A stretch of DNA of 64,000 nt. Origin: Pseudidiomarina planktonica (lineage in GTDB: Bacteria; Pseudomonadota; Gammaproteobacteria; Enterobacterales; Alteromonadaceae). The position numbers and the translations under genes were made by a program. Location: positions 1,488,001-1,552,000 of the forward strand of contig NZ_FXWH01000001.1 of the NCBI RefSeq assembly GCF_900177775.1, written 5' to 3'. The number at the start of each line of letters is the position of its first letter. The first letter of the stretch is position 1. The notes beneath the pieces were generated by a model that worked only from the letters and a program-made list of their open reading frames with translations, ran no database searches and was not told where the DNA came from. Positions 51,688 through 61,943 of this stretch are shown here, in pieces.

Positions 51688-54003
51688 CTAGTAATTGGCG
51701 TCGTACCAACTTCCGTTTTGTGCAGCCAGCGGCTGCTGCAACCACCAAAGAACCCCATCACTAACTACTTGTAACTGACCTCCCAACGCCGTGTCTGCCG
51801 TGGCAATGGCCAGTTTTTCATAGCGCTGGGATACTTCTGGATGCGGAAAGCCATAGCGGTTTTGTACCGCACGACTAAAGATCGCCAGGCTTGGGCTTAC
51901 CGCTTTTAAAAACACTGTGGTACTGGAAGTTCGGCTACCATGATGCGGAACTAGCAGTATGTCTGCGTTTATCCGCACCCCATGACGCCCCACCAGAGTC
52001 GCTTCAGCCAGGCGTTCTGCGTCACCCGGCAAAAGTATTCGCAGGTGGCGGTACTTTAGTAATAAAACGCAGGAGTCATTATTTTGATCGTGTCGGGTTA
52101 CCCGTTGTGGGTGCAATACTTGCCAACTAACGTCTTGCCAGCTGCCCTGCATAGTTGCAACACAAGGCTTACCGCCCACGCCGAGCCATTTCATGTTCGG
52201 ATAGGCTTGCTGCAAAGCCGCCTGTCCACCCGCATGATCGGCATCAGTATGGCTTACAAAAGCAAGTTCCGGACGCAGTTGCCGGTGCTGCAGCATAGGT
52301 ATGATCACGCGTTCAGCACTGCTGAAGTCCGGCCCGTAGCGCAGCCCTGTGTCTATTAATAACGCCCGCCCACGGCGCTCAATAACCACAGCAGTTCCCT
52401 GCCCCACGTCCAGCGTATGCAGAATAAGCAAATGGCTACGGCTTAGTTCCAACCATAACCACGCAACTGTACTTAAAGCCGCTACTCCCGCAGCCAAACC
52501 AGTGCGCTGGTAATGCCGCAGCGGCAATAAATAACAACCGGCGGCAGCTAGCGCCAGCAGCAGCCACCAACTGTACTCAGTACTCAGCCATTGCCACCCT
52601 TGCTCAGTTAACCCCTGCAGAGCTGGCCAACTCAGCTCTAGTCCAAGTGCTGAGGCCTGCCATAACCACCCGCCAAGCTCGTTAGCCCCCACCCCAACAG
52701 CTGCAACACCTAGCAAACTTAGCGGTAATACCCAAAAACTGAAAACCGGTACCATAATCAAATTTGTAACAGGTGCAGCCACTGCAATACCTTGAAACAG
52801 CCACAGCATAATTGGCAGCATGCCTAAACTTAACCACAGTTCTAATCGCCACAACGAGCGCAATGAGGCCAATCGCCCATGCGGTGGTAACCAGCGCCAA
52901 TTCAACATCACAATAGCTGCCACCGCGCTCACCGACAGCCAAAAGCCTGCATCTAGCCAAGCTAAAGGATCTACCAGTAGAACCAGTAACACGGCTCGCA
53001 GCAAGGTTCGGGCCGGTGCTACCCGCCACTGACAGCTGCGCTGCAGCACTACCACCAACCACATGACTAAAGCCCGCACCGTAGATATGGCAAAGCCACT
53101 TAGCCAGGCGTAGCCAAAAGCTATGAGCCAACCCACCCATATCGCCTCCAGCCAATAGCTTCGCCCTTCGCGTCGGCTGCGAGATCGGGCCGCCATAAAA
53201 GATCTCCCCCGATACCAGAGATACGCAGTGCCGCCACCAACTAAGGTCAGATGAAGTCCGGAAATGGCGATTAAGTGCGCTAAACCTGTTTCACGATATA
53301 CCTCTTGTTGTTCACTCGTTAACCACTGCCGCTGTCCCAGAGTAATAGCCGCTAGTACGCCACTGAAAGGGATTTGATTACGAAAATCAGCAAGCTTGTC
53401 CCACAGTTGCTGACGAACCGAACTAGCGCCTTCTAATCGACGCCCATAGTGTATAGTGGCGAGAGCGCGGAACTTGTGCCTTACTAGATAACGATGGTAG
53501 CTACTGCTACCCTCATTGCGTAAACCTTGCGGGGGCTTTAAGCGAGCGAGAAAGCGCCAGCGTTCACCAAGTTTAGGCTGAGCGTTGTTAGAGGGGTTAT
53601 ACCAATGCAGTAAAATACGCGGTGGTTGCGGTAAGTCTTTATAGTTCAGCCGGTTCAGCCGACCACTTAGTTGCCAGCGCGGCACTGCGCCGGACTGAAA
53701 TTCAGGCAAACGGTCAATGGTAATTTCAACTGGTTGAGTGCGATACCAGTTGTCAGCTGTTAAATCTTTGTAAAACGTAAGATAAGCGTTGCCAGCACCC
53801 CAACAAATACCGCAAAATATGCCCCCCATAAGAATACATGTGGATTTTAGGTAGGTACCACGGGCACTGCGATACCTTGCTGCGAAAACAGCAAAAATCA
53901 CGACTAATGTCGCATAACCAAACCATTGCCAGAGTGCCATGAGCTTGGTAAAACCGGTACTTAGCAAAATACCGGCAAGCATCCCGAACAACCACCGATC
54001 CAT
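51688..54003 (-). CDS. comEC: ComEC/Rec2 DNA uptake channel
   Basis: A 771-residue inner membrane protein of the ComEC/Rec2 family, which carries single-stranded DNA into the cytoplasm in natural transformation. The N-terminal OB-like region, the membrane competence domain (AHLIAISGLHLTLVGGG), and the C-terminal metallo-beta-lactamase domain (SHTDADHAGGQ, then PHHGSRTSS) are all present. The ATG at 54003 is preferred; a TTG 12 codons earlier would overlap the divergent DUF2062 gene. It lies upstream of msbA, as ycaI does in E. coli. Confidence 0.93.
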   Translation of the reverse strand: MDRWLFGMLAGILLSTGFTKLMALWQWFGYATLVVIFAVFAARYRSARGTYLKSTCILMGGIFCGICWGAGNAYLTFYKDLTADNWYRTQPVEITIDRLPEFQSGAVPRWQLSGRLNRLNYKDLPQPPRILLHWYNPSNNAQPKLGERWRFLARLKPPQGLRNEGSSSYHRYLVRHKFRALATIHYGRRLEGASSVRQQLWDKLADFRNQIPFSGVLAAITLGQRQWLTSEQQEVYRETGLAHLIAISGLHLTLVGGGTAYLWYRGRSFMAARSRSRREGRSYWLEAIWVGWLIAFGYAWLSGFAISTVRALVMWLVVVLQRSCQWRVAPARTLLRAVLLVLLVDPLAWLDAGFWLSVSAVAAIVMLNWRWLPPHGRLASLRSLWRLELWLSLGMLPIMLWLFQGIAVAAPVTNLIMVPVFSFWVLPLSLLGVAAVGVGANELGGWLWQASALGLELSWPALQGLTEQGWQWLSTEYSWWLLLALAAAGCYLLPLRHYQRTGLAAGVAALSTVAWLWLELSRSHLLILHTLDVGQGTAVVIERRGRALLIDTGLRYGPDFSSAERVIIPMLQHRQLRPELAFVSHTDADHAGGQAALQQAYPNMKWLGVGGKPCVATMQGSWQDVSWQVLHPQRVTRHDQNNDSCVLLLKYRHLRILLPGDAERLAEATLVGRHGVRINADILLVPHHGSRTSSTTVFLKAVSPSLAIFSRAVQNRYGFPHPEVSQRYEKLAIATADTALGGQLQVVSDGVLWWLQQPLAAQNGSWYDANY

Positions 54004-54032
54004 AGCTGTTGTACCTGATGAGTAGAGGTTAC

Positions 54033-54557
54033 ATGCCAAGGAAATTTATTCGCAGCATTATGCCGAGTCACGCCAAGATTCGGGATAGCCGCAGTTTGAA
54101 AATGTTTGGCAAGTTATTGCATGATGCTAATTTATGGCATCTAAATCGTCGGTCAGCGTCCGGTGCATTTGCGGCAGGGTTATTCTGCGCCTTTATTCCG
54201 GTTCCCTTTCAAATGTTCTTAGCTGCGGCAGCCGCTATTATATTCCGGGTAAATTTACCGCTATCTGTTAGTTTGGTTTGGGTTTCTAATCCAATCACCA
54301 TGCCACCGCTATTTTACTTGTGCTATCAGGTGGGCGCCTGGATGATTGGTGAAGCACCGCAGCCCTTTGCCTTTGAATTGTCCTGGGAATGGTTATTCGA
54401 CAGCATTGCAACCATAGGGCCAGCCTTTTTGCTGGGCTGTTTTGTACTGGGCCTTATTGCCAGCAGCATTGGCTACGTCGTTATTCGCGTTTTATGGCGC
54501 GTTTCTGTAGTGCGCGAATGGCAAGGCCGTAAATTTAAGTTTCGTAAAAAGCGCTAA
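54033..54557 (+). CDS. DUF2062 membrane protein
   Basis: A 174-residue membrane protein with the DUF2062 pattern: LWHLNRRSASGAFAAGLFCAFIPVPFQM, seen as WHLNRRSASGAFAAGLF and FIPVPFQMFLAAAAA, then VWVSNPITMPPLFYLCYQVG. It has about three or four helices and a very basic C-terminus (WQGRKFKFRKKR). The function is unknown. The ATG at 54033 follows AGAGG. It is divergent from comEC and overlaps the convergent lolE stop by four bases. Confidence 0.88.
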   Translation: MPRKFIRSIMPSHAKIRDSRSLKMFGKLLHDANLWHLNRRSASGAFAAGLFCAFIPVPFQMFLAAAAAIIFRVNLPLSVSLVWVSNPITMPPLFYLCYQVGAWMIGEAPQPFAFELSWEWLFDSIATIGPAFLLGCFVLGLIASSIGYVVIRVLWRVSVVREWQGRKFKFRKKR

Positions 54558-55792
54558 TTGTTGTGCAAGGCGTGCACCGGAGACACTTGCGCAGCTCGCC
54601 AGGCCGGGTATAAAGTTGCCAGTATGCTCATGACCAAAGCTACACACCCAACTAAAACAACGTCACCAACGGCTAATAAAGTTGGCACTTGATCAACAAA
54701 ATACACATCGCCGGAAAGCACCTTACTTCCTGACATTTGCTCAATAAGGTGAATAAGTTCAGGCAGTGAGAGTGCCAATAAAATACCCCCGAGAATACCC
54801 AGTACAGTGCCACTAATACCGCTTTGCAAACCTTGCCAAACAAATACTCTAAGTAACGCTGAATGACGCATACCCATAGTTTTCAGAATGGCTATTTGCG
54901 CCATTTTTTCCTGTACCGTCATAATTAGCGTAGACACAATATTGAAGCAGGCGACCGCCATAACTAATACCAAGATCAGGTACATAACAACCCGTACTAA
55001 CTGAATGTCGCGATACAAGTGACCCTGTGAGCGTACCCAGTGATCTATGTACACATATTCATCGAGTTGATTACCCAGCTCCATAGCCAATCGGGGGGCA
55101 GCGTAGATATCGGCTAGCTGAACCTGCAACGAAGTTACGCCCTCACCTAGCCCCGTTAGCTGTTGCGCGGTTTTAAGGCCAACGAAGGCTTGACGGTAAT
55201 CAAGCTCACCGCCGAATTCAAAAGTGCCTACAACTTGTAATTGATGTCGTTTGGGCTCGCGGAAATCCTGTCCACTGGCAACTAACACTTGCAACTGATC
55301 CCCTGCAGACACCTGTAACTGCTGTGCCAGCCCCACACCTAACACCACGCCGCCGGACCTTTGCTGCAATGCTTGCCAGGTTGACGCTGGCATAAACTCA
55401 CGTACCGCATGCGGCTGATTGCCAGTATTCTCGTTTACTGCAATACCGGTGAGCTGCATCCCTTTAAATTCGGAGCCTTGCTGCACCATGGCCTGGGTAC
55501 TTATAACTGCTTGCGCGGAAGTTACGCTTGGCTGTGACCGCAGTTGCTCAAGCGCGCTATTGGCAGACTTAAAACTGCCTTGTACCGCCGTGTATTCAAT
55601 ATGGGGCACTAGCCGTAAAAACCGTGTTTCCAGTACTTGTTGAAAACCGTTCATAACCGCCAGGCCAGTAATTAATACCGCACAACCAAGCGCTATGCCC
55701 ATAGTTGACGAAGCTGAAATAAAAGACAAGAATCCGTTTTTGCCATGGTTTCGACGAAACCGCCGCGCCAGCAGCCAGGTAAGGTTAGCCAT
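54554..55792 (-). CDS. lolE: Lipoprotein-releasing permease LolE
   Basis: One of two membrane subunits of LolCDE, which extracts outer membrane lipoproteins from the inner membrane and hands them to LolA. The 412-residue protein has a first helix (SFISASSTMGIALGCAVLIT), the periplasmic domain (about 45-260) and three C-terminal helices ending in VGCVALVMSILATLYPAWRA. It is distinct from LolC in its start (MANLTWLLARRFRR). It begins one base after lolD. Confidence 0.94.
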   Translation of the reverse strand: MANLTWLLARRFRRNHGKNGFLSFISASSTMGIALGCAVLITGLAVMNGFQQVLETRFLRLVPHIEYTAVQGSFKSANSALEQLRSQPSVTSAQAVISTQAMVQQGSEFKGMQLTGIAVNENTGNQPHAVREFMPASTWQALQQRSGGVVLGVGLAQQLQVSAGDQLQVLVASGQDFREPKRHQLQVVGTFEFGGELDYRQAFVGLKTAQQLTGLGEGVTSLQVQLADIYAAPRLAMELGNQLDEYVYIDHWVRSQGHLYRDIQLVRVVMYLILVLVMAVACFNIVSTLIMTVQEKMAQIAILKTMGMRHSALLRVFVWQGLQSGISGTVLGILGGILLALSLPELIHLIEQMSGSKVLSGDVYFVDQVPTLLAVGDVVLVGCVALVMSILATLYPAWRAAQVSPVHALHNN

Positions 55793-55793
55793 G

Positions 55794-56483
55794 CTAAGCG
55801 GACTCCCCCGCTACCAGTCGACCTTGCTGTAACCGCAAACTACGATGCAGACGAGCTGCCAGCGTCTGGTCGTGCGTAACGATTAAGAATGCAGTACCTA
55901 AACGTTGATTCAAGCTCAGCATCAGCTCGTAAATACCCTGTGCTGTTTCGTCATCAAGATTACCGGTGGGCTCATCTGCCAGTACTAAGGCGGGATCAGT
56001 AACCAGCGCCCGGGCAATGGCGACGCGTTGTCGTTCACCACCTGACAATTCCGATGGCAGGTGCAGCGCCCGTGCGCTCAAGCCCACCAACTTCAATATT
56101 TCTGCCGCTTTTTGTTCTGCCTGACGAGCGCTTAGGCCACCAATTAACAGCGGCATAGCAACGTTTTCCAGAGCATTAAACTCAGGTAACAGGTGATGGA
56201 ACTGATACACGAAACCAAGCTGCTGATTGCGCCAGTCGGCTAACTGGTTGGCCGACCATGACAAAATATCTTTGCCCTGAAAATGCACCGTGCCAGCACT
56301 TGGCTTATCCAGCCCACCAAGCAGATGCAATAAGGTACTTTTACCTGACCCTGAGGTTCCCACTACCGCCAGCATTTCACCCGAGTTAATAGTGATTTCG
56401 ACATTATCGAGTACCCGCAACTGGTGATCGCCATCACGGTAATCTTTGCTAAGTTTCGTGCAGGCCAGTAAAACATCAGTCAT
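55794..56483 (-). CDS. lolD: Lipoprotein-releasing ATPase LolD
   Basis: The ABC ATPase of LolCDE, 229 residues. Walker A is [20 protein letters not shown], followed by the Q-loop [20 protein letters not shown], the signature [16 protein letters not shown], and Walker [13 protein letters not shown], then the switch His in LIVTHD. The FHHLLPEF form is typical of LolD. Its start overlaps lolC by eight bases, and lolE follows one base later. Confidence 0.96.
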   Translation of the reverse strand: MTDVLLACTKLSKDYRDGDHQLRVLDNVEITINSGEMLAVVGTSGSGKSTLLHLLGGLDKPSAGTVHFQGKDILSWSANQLADWRNQQLGFVYQFHHLLPEFNALENVAMPLLIGGLSARQAEQKAAEILKLVGLSARALHLPSELSGGERQRVAIARALVTDPALVLADEPTGNLDDETAQGIYELMLSLNQRLGTAFLIVTHDQTLAARLHRSLRLQQGRLVAGESA

Positions 56484-57723
56484 AACGTAACGCCTCTGAA
56501 GGTTGCGTTCGTGCCGCCCGCGCGGCTGGATATAAAGTTGCCAATAACGCTAACAAAATAGCGCTCACTACAATCGTACTAATTTGCACCGGTTGCATGA
56601 GTACCGGTAATCCCTGGCCACTAATCATGGTTAGATCAATACCCACTGCCGTAACTATTTCATTCAAATATGTTGCTACCAGCAACCCGCCAGCTAAGCC
56701 CAGTAAAGCGCCAACTACCCCATTAAATAACCCCTGCACCACAAAAATACGGTAAATAACGCTGTCGCGAGTGCCCATAGTTTGCAGTATGGCGATATCA
56801 CGTCGTTTATCCTGAATCACCAGCATAAGTCCGGACACAATATTGAATGCAGCCACGGCTATTACCAATGCCAGCATCATCCACATCATGCGCTTTTCCA
56901 TGGCGACAGCGGTAAAGAGCTGACCATAGCGACTGCGCCAATTGGTTACCTGTAAGTTCGCTGTTGCAGCAGTTGATGCCAGATGTTGCTGTAACTGCTG
57001 GCCAACTTCGGCTGCCATAAACGGGTCTTCGAAATAGAACCTTAACCCGCTTACCGCATTTTTATCCAGCCTCAATAAACGTGCGAGATCAACGCCATTG
57101 ACCACCACCATTTGGCTATCCACTTCAGATTCCATCTCGAACAGCCCCAGCACTTCAAAGCGCCGCTGGGCCGGCATCAGTCCAAGCGGGGTGAATACAC
57201 CACCGGCCGCAGCCAGCAAACGAATCGTATCGCCAGGTACAAGGCCTAAGTCATAAGCCAACGAGCGACCAATAAACACGCCGTAATCGCCCTCAACCAG
57301 CGTAGTTAAGTTGCCAGCTACAATGTGTTCCTCTAGCCGCATGCTGCTGTCGGCCCGATCGGGATAGTAGCCTTGCATGGCCACCGGTTTAATTTGATTT
57401 GAGCCTTGAACAACGCCCTGAGTAAGTACATAAGGTTCAATCGCAATCACGCCTTCATACTGAGGCAAGCTATCAGCGAGTTGTTGCCAGTTATTTATGC
57501 CGTCACTGGTTGAGGTTGATACCGTCAGTTGCGGCACCACACCCAAAATGCGTTTCTTCAGTTCATTTTCAAAGCCGTTCATTACCGAGGTAACCACAAT
57601 TAACGCCATCACACCCAGGGCTATGCCGGCTAAAGCAAAGCGGTTAATGAAACCAGTAAATGCGCTTCCTTTGCGGCTGCGGCTATAGCGTAAGCCAATA
57701 AACAGCGCCAGCGGCTGAAACAT
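56476..57723 (-). CDS. lolC: Lipoprotein-releasing permease LolC
   Basis: The other membrane subunit of LolCDE, 415 residues. The N-terminus [19 protein letters not shown] and [20 protein letters not shown] closely resemble E. coli LolC. A periplasmic domain follows, with the LolA-binding hook expected within residues 165-185 ([10 protein letters not shown]). Three C-terminal helices end in [20 protein letters not shown]. It is the first gene of lolCDE, divergent from the PilZ-like gene. Confidence 0.94.
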   Translation of the reverse strand: MFQPLALFIGLRYSRSRKGSAFTGFINRFALAGIALGVMALIVVTSVMNGFENELKKRILGVVPQLTVSTSTSDGINNWQQLADSLPQYEGVIAIEPYVLTQGVVQGSNQIKPVAMQGYYPDRADSSMRLEEHIVAGNLTTLVEGDYGVFIGRSLAYDLGLVPGDTIRLLAAAGGVFTPLGLMPAQRRFEVLGLFEMESEVDSQMVVVNGVDLARLLRLDKNAVSGLRFYFEDPFMAAEVGQQLQQHLASTAATANLQVTNWRSRYGQLFTAVAMEKRMMWMMLALVIAVAAFNIVSGLMLVIQDKRRDIAILQTMGTRDSVIYRIFVVQGLFNGVVGALLGLAGGLLVATYLNEIVTAVGIDLTMISGQGLPVLMQPVQISTIVVSAILLALLATLYPAARAARTQPSEALRYD

Positions 57724-57830
57724 AGCTGTTTCCCTTTAAGTGTGCGTTAATCTGATATCTTGGTAGTTGCTTATTCAGCGTTAGCAAGGATAATGACCTA
57801 AACGCGGGGTGGCAACCAGAAGGAATTCCA

Positions 57831-58460
57831 ATGAGCACATCTATTCAATCGGAACTAGCGCATGAATATGCCCAGTATTTTTCGGTTCAGCAAGCCTTTT
57901 CCGTAAACCTGAAGCCGTTGTCGGAAAACGATAAAGTACCAGATGAAGATGATTTCGCAGCTGAAATTCCGGATTTGTTTAAGCTGGCCAGTGACATGCT
58001 GGTAGTCGATCAGGCTCAGTTACGCGATTTAAACATGAGCGAACGCAGTGCCAAGCTGATTGCGCAAATACTCGCTCAGCAGTCCTCTCGCATTAGTATG
58101 ATTTTAACCTATATGTTGCGTCAGGAAGACCACCCCGAGCACCGTCAACAAGGCCTTGCCTACAGTGGTGGCGGTTTCGTCACCCAAAGTACAACGAAGC
58201 TGGCAATTGGCGATTATGTTCAAGTAAAATTATTTCTACCTGACGACTACGCGGCAATTTTTGCTTACGGGCAAGTCATTGAAGCCACTGATGCTGAGCA
58301 GCCTGAATACACCATCGCCTTTGTGCGATTACGCGAAGAAGATCAAGAATTGCTGGTACGCGCTAGCCTGCATTCACAGGCTCGCCAGCTAAAACAACGG
58401 TCGGCCGAACGCCAACAATTAAAATCATCCGCTTCTGACGAGACGATAACGAAAGAATGA
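57831..58460 (+). CDS. PilZ-like domain protein coupled to mfd
   Basis: A 209-residue soluble protein. The N-terminal half is helical (LAHEYAQYFSVQQAF, then SERSAKLIAQILAQQSSRIS). The C-terminal half, from about residue 100, resembles a PilZ barrel: the stretch GLAYSGGGFVTQS echoes the D/NxSxxG motif, followed by IGDYVQVKLFLP and FAYGQVI. The Arg motif for cyclic-di-GMP is weak (RQEDHPEHRQQ), so ligand binding is unsure. It overlaps mfd by four bases (ATGA), which couples their translation. Confidence 0.7.
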   Translation: MSTSIQSELAHEYAQYFSVQQAFSVNLKPLSENDKVPDEDDFAAEIPDLFKLASDMLVVDQAQLRDLNMSERSAKLIAQILAQQSSRISMILTYMLRQEDHPEHRQQGLAYSGGGFVTQSTTKLAIGDYVQVKLFLPDDYAAIFAYGQVIEATDAEQPEYTIAFVRLREEDQELLVRASLHSQARQLKQRSAERQQLKSSASDETITKE

Positions 58461-61400
58461 GTTTAGCTTCTGTACTGCAGCCGCCGCTGCCCGCATCAAA
58501 AAGTAAAGACGTAACCTGGCAGAATTTACACGGCAGCAGTGCTGCGCTGGCACTGGCAGAGGTGGTTAAACAGCACCCTCACCTGGTGCTTATTGTGACG
58601 CCGGACGCTCCTCAGGCACATCGCCTCGAACACGAAATTCGCTATTTCTGCCCGGACTATCGCGACAATATTATGGTGTTTCCGGACTGGGAAACCCTAC
58701 CCTACGATAATTTTTCGCCGCATCAGGACATTATTTCCGAACGCCTGAGCGTGCTGGCTAAATTACCGCAAACCCAGCGCGGCGCTTTAATTGTTTCACT
58801 GAACACCCTTTTGCACCGCATTGCGCCAACAGACTATATCAGTGGTCAGGCACTACAACTTAGTGCTGGCCAACAACTGGATATACATGCGCTAAGAACC
58901 CGACTGGAACGCGCAGGCTATCGTGCTGTGAATCAGGTTATGGAGCATGGCGAATTCTGTGCCCGCGGCTCCTTGTTGGATGTATTCCCCATGGGCAGCG
59001 TTAGCCCATTTAGAATTGATTTTTTCGACACTGACATTGATAGCATCCGCACCTTCGATCCAGATACCCAGTTATCTGCCGATCCTATTCCAGAAATAAA
59101 CTTGTTACCGGCGCATGAGTTTCCAACCACGCCAACCGCTATTGAAGGTTTCCGCGCTCGTTTTCGCGAACAGTTTGATGCGCCATCGGCACGTGAGTCT
59201 ATTTACCAGCAGGTTTCGCAGGGCGAATTCCCGGGTGGAATTGAGTATTACTTGCCACTATTTTTTGATCACACCGCAACGTTGTTCGATTATTTACCCG
59301 AAGATGCCTTACTGGTTACCTTTGGGAACTTACAAGGTAGTCTCGAACAACTCTGGCACGATATTGATTATCGTTATGAGCAACGCCGTTACGATACCCA
59401 ACGACCGCTGCTAACACCGCGCCAACTGTTTCTTTCTGCCGACGACGTGCATGCGGGCTTTAAAAACTATGCGCGCATTCGTGCTTTGGTGCCCGCTACT
59501 GCGGCACAGCCGGGTAAAAAGGAATTTGCTACCGAAACTCTGGCAGACATAGCTGTAGAACATCAGCATAAAGAACCGCTAAAGAAATTACGCCAGCGCA
59601 TTGAGAAAGCTCACACTCAGCAAGAACGGGTGCTGTTCTCAGTAGAGTCGGCCGGTCGCCGCGAAACGCTGCTCGATATGCTTAGCAAAATTAAGCTGGT
59701 GCCATCGTTTTTTAGCGAATTCACTGATTTCTTAGCTAGTGATAAGCCGGTAGGTATTACCGTAAGCGATGTTGTTAACTCCTTTGTGAGCGAGCAGCCA
59801 AAGCTGGCGTTTATTACCGAAACCGAACTGCTTGGCAACCGAATTAGTCAGCGCCGCCGCCGCGATCAAAAGAGTAATGTTAGTGCCGACAGCATGGTCC
59901 GTAATTTGGCTGAGCTTCGTGTGGGTCAGCCGGTGGTGCATATTGATCACGGCGTTGGGAGGTATCAGGGCCTACAAACTCTGGAAACCGGTGGCTTAAC
60001 CACTGAGTTTGTAACCATTGAATATGCCAATGCCAGCAAGCTTTATGTTCCGGTAGCCTCGCTGCATGTGCTAAGCCGTTATAGCGGCGGCGAAGAAAGC
60101 AGCGCACCACTGCATAAGCTAGGTAGCGACCAGTGGGAAAAAGCCCGTAAACGTGCCGCTGAAAAAGTTCGCGACGTGGCCGCCGAACTGCTGGATGTTT
60201 ATGCGCAACGCGAAGCCAAGCCTGGTTATAACTTTAAACTGGACAATGACGACTACGCCAGGTTTGCCGGCAGCTTCCCGTTCGAAGAAACCGACGACCA
60301 GTTGCAAGCCATTAGCGCTGTATTAAAAGACATGCAAGAGCCGCGCGCGATGGATCGGCTGGTGTGTGGTGATGTTGGCTTTGGTAAAACCGAAGTCGCC
60401 ATGCGCGCCGCCTTTGTGGCCGTAAACGACAACAAGCAAGTGGCCGTATTGGTTCCTACCACACTGCTGGCACAACAACATTTCGAGAACTTTAAAGACC
60501 GTTTTGCCGACTGGCCAATTCGCGTGGAAGTGCTATCGCGGTTCCGCACCGGTAAACAAACTCAGCAGGTGTTAGCGGATCTGGAAAACGGCAAAGTAGA
60601 TATTCTTATTGGTACCCACAAGCTGCTGCAAAACGACATTAAATTTAAAGATCTGGGGTTACTGATTGTGGACGAAGAACACCGCTTTGGTGTGCGCCAG
60701 AAAGAAACCATTAAACGTTTGCGTGCCGATGTAGATATTCTGACGCTTACTGCCACCCCAATACCCAGAACTCTGAACATGGCCATGCACGGGGTGCGCG
60801 ATCTCTCTATTATCGCCACACCGCCGGCAAAACGTCTGGCCGTTAAAACCTTTGTGCGTGAATATGATGCGCCAACGGTACGCGAAGCAGTATTGCGGGA
60901 AATACTGCGTGGTGGCCAGGTGTACTTCTTACACAACAACGTGGACACCATTGAAAAAACCGCAGATACCATTGCAGAACTGGTTCCCGAAGCTCGGGTT
61001 ACCGTTGCCCACGGGCAAATGCGTGAGCGTGATCTTGAACGCATTATGACTGACTTTTATCATCAGCGTTTTAACGTGCTGGTGTGCACCACTATTATTG
61101 AAACTGGCATTGATGTACCTACTGCCAACACCATTATTATGGATCGCGCGGATCATCTGGGTTTGGCGCAAATGCACCAACTACGTGGTCGTGTCGGCCG
61201 TTCGCACCATCAGGCCTACGCTTACTTGTTAACACCGCACCCTAAACGTATGACCAAAGATGCGGCCAAGCGTCTGGAAGCGATTTCGCAGTTAGAAGAT
61301 TTGGGGGCCGGCTTTATGCTCGCCACCCATGACCTTGAAATTCGGGGCGCTGGCGAACTGCTGGGTGATGACCAAAGCGGTCAAATTGAAAGCATAGGAT

Positions 61401-61936
61401 TTACCTTGTATATGGATATGCTGGAAGAGGCAGTTCATGCCTTGCAAAACGGCAAAGAACCAGCGCTTGATAGCTTACTGAAGAATCATACGGAAGTGGA
61501 TTTACGTATTCCGGCACTATTACCGGAAAGCTATATAGCCGACGTGAATTTACGCTTGAGCTTATACAAACGCATCGCCGGTGCCGAAGATGAAACCAGC
61601 CTTTATGCGCTGCAGGTGGAAATGATTGACCGCTTCGGATTATTACCGGAGCCGGCAAAAAATCTAGTGCAGCAAACCAAGTTACGCAACGCCGCCGCCA
61701 AACTGGGCATTCGCAAAATTGACGGCGGTCCGAAAGGACTGAGCTTCGAGTTTGCTGAGCGAACTTCAATTGAACCTCAGCAGCTGATTACACTCATACA
61801 GCAATCACCCAATGAATATAAGCTTGATGGCCCTACTCGCTTGAAGGTTGTCCGTACGCTGGAAGATACTCAAAGCCGATTAAAACTGGTAGAGTCTCTG
61901 TTAGAAACCTTTTCGCAAACCAGTGCCGTTGCTTGA
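58457..61936 (+). CDS. mfd: Transcription-repair coupling factor Mfd
   Basis: A DNA translocase that removes RNA polymerase stalled at lesions and recruits UvrA. The 1159-residue protein has the UvrB-like N-terminal module (PHLVLIVTPDAPQAHRLE; FPDWETLPYDNFSPHQD), the RNA-polymerase-interaction/CarD-like domain (GQPVVHIDHGVGRYQGL), and the RecG-like helicase core. Walker A is GDVGFGKTEVAMRAAF at about residue 638, Walker B is VDEEHRFGV, and TATPIPRTL and QLRGRVGRS are further helicase motifs. The TRCF C-terminal domain is complete. It follows the PilZ-like gene and precedes csiV. Confidence 0.97.
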   Translation: MSLASVLQPPLPASKSKDVTWQNLHGSSAALALAEVVKQHPHLVLIVTPDAPQAHRLEHEIRYFCPDYRDNIMVFPDWETLPYDNFSPHQDIISERLSVLAKLPQTQRGALIVSLNTLLHRIAPTDYISGQALQLSAGQQLDIHALRTRLERAGYRAVNQVMEHGEFCARGSLLDVFPMGSVSPFRIDFFDTDIDSIRTFDPDTQLSADPIPEINLLPAHEFPTTPTAIEGFRARFREQFDAPSARESIYQQVSQGEFPGGIEYYLPLFFDHTATLFDYLPEDALLVTFGNLQGSLEQLWHDIDYRYEQRRYDTQRPLLTPRQLFLSADDVHAGFKNYARIRALVPATAAQPGKKEFATETLADIAVEHQHKEPLKKLRQRIEKAHTQQERVLFSVESAGRRETLLDMLSKIKLVPSFFSEFTDFLASDKPVGITVSDVVNSFVSEQPKLAFITETELLGNRISQRRRRDQKSNVSADSMVRNLAELRVGQPVVHIDHGVGRYQGLQTLETGGLTTEFVTIEYANASKLYVPVASLHVLSRYSGGEESSAPLHKLGSDQWEKARKRAAEKVRDVAAELLDVYAQREAKPGYNFKLDNDDYARFAGSFPFEETDDQLQAISAVLKDMQEPRAMDRLVCGDVGFGKTEVAMRAAFVAVNDNKQVAVLVPTTLLAQQHFENFKDRFADWPIRVEVLSRFRTGKQTQQVLADLENGKVDILIGTHKLLQNDIKFKDLGLLIVDEEHRFGVRQKETIKRLRADVDILTLTATPIPRTLNMAMHGVRDLSIIATPPAKRLAVKTFVREYDAPTVREAVLREILRGGQVYFLHNNVDTIEKTADTIAELVPEARVTVAHGQMRERDLERIMTDFYHQRFNVLVCTTIIETGIDVPTANTIIMDRADHLGLAQMHQLRGRVGRSHHQAYAYLLTPHPKRMTKDAAKRLEAISQLEDLGAGFMLATHDLEIRGAGELLGDDQSGQIESIGFTLYMDMLEEAVHALQNGKEPALDSLLKNHTEVDLRIPALLPESYIADVNLRLSLYKRIAGAEDETSLYALQVEMIDRFGLLPEPAKNLVQQTKLRNAAAKLGIRKIDGGPKGLSFEFAERTSIEPQQLITLIQQSPNEYKLDGPTRLKVVRTLEDTQSRLKLVESLLETFSQTSAVA

Positions 61937-61943
61937 GGACAAA

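Noticed and set aside
51891-52359. + strand open frames inside comEC
   Set aside because: They lie antisense to an intact comEC with clear family motifs, and have no recognisable features.
60253-61044. Minus-strand open frames inside mfd
   Set aside because: Low-complexity Ser/Arg-rich translations opposite conserved mfd helicase motifs; typical shadow frames.
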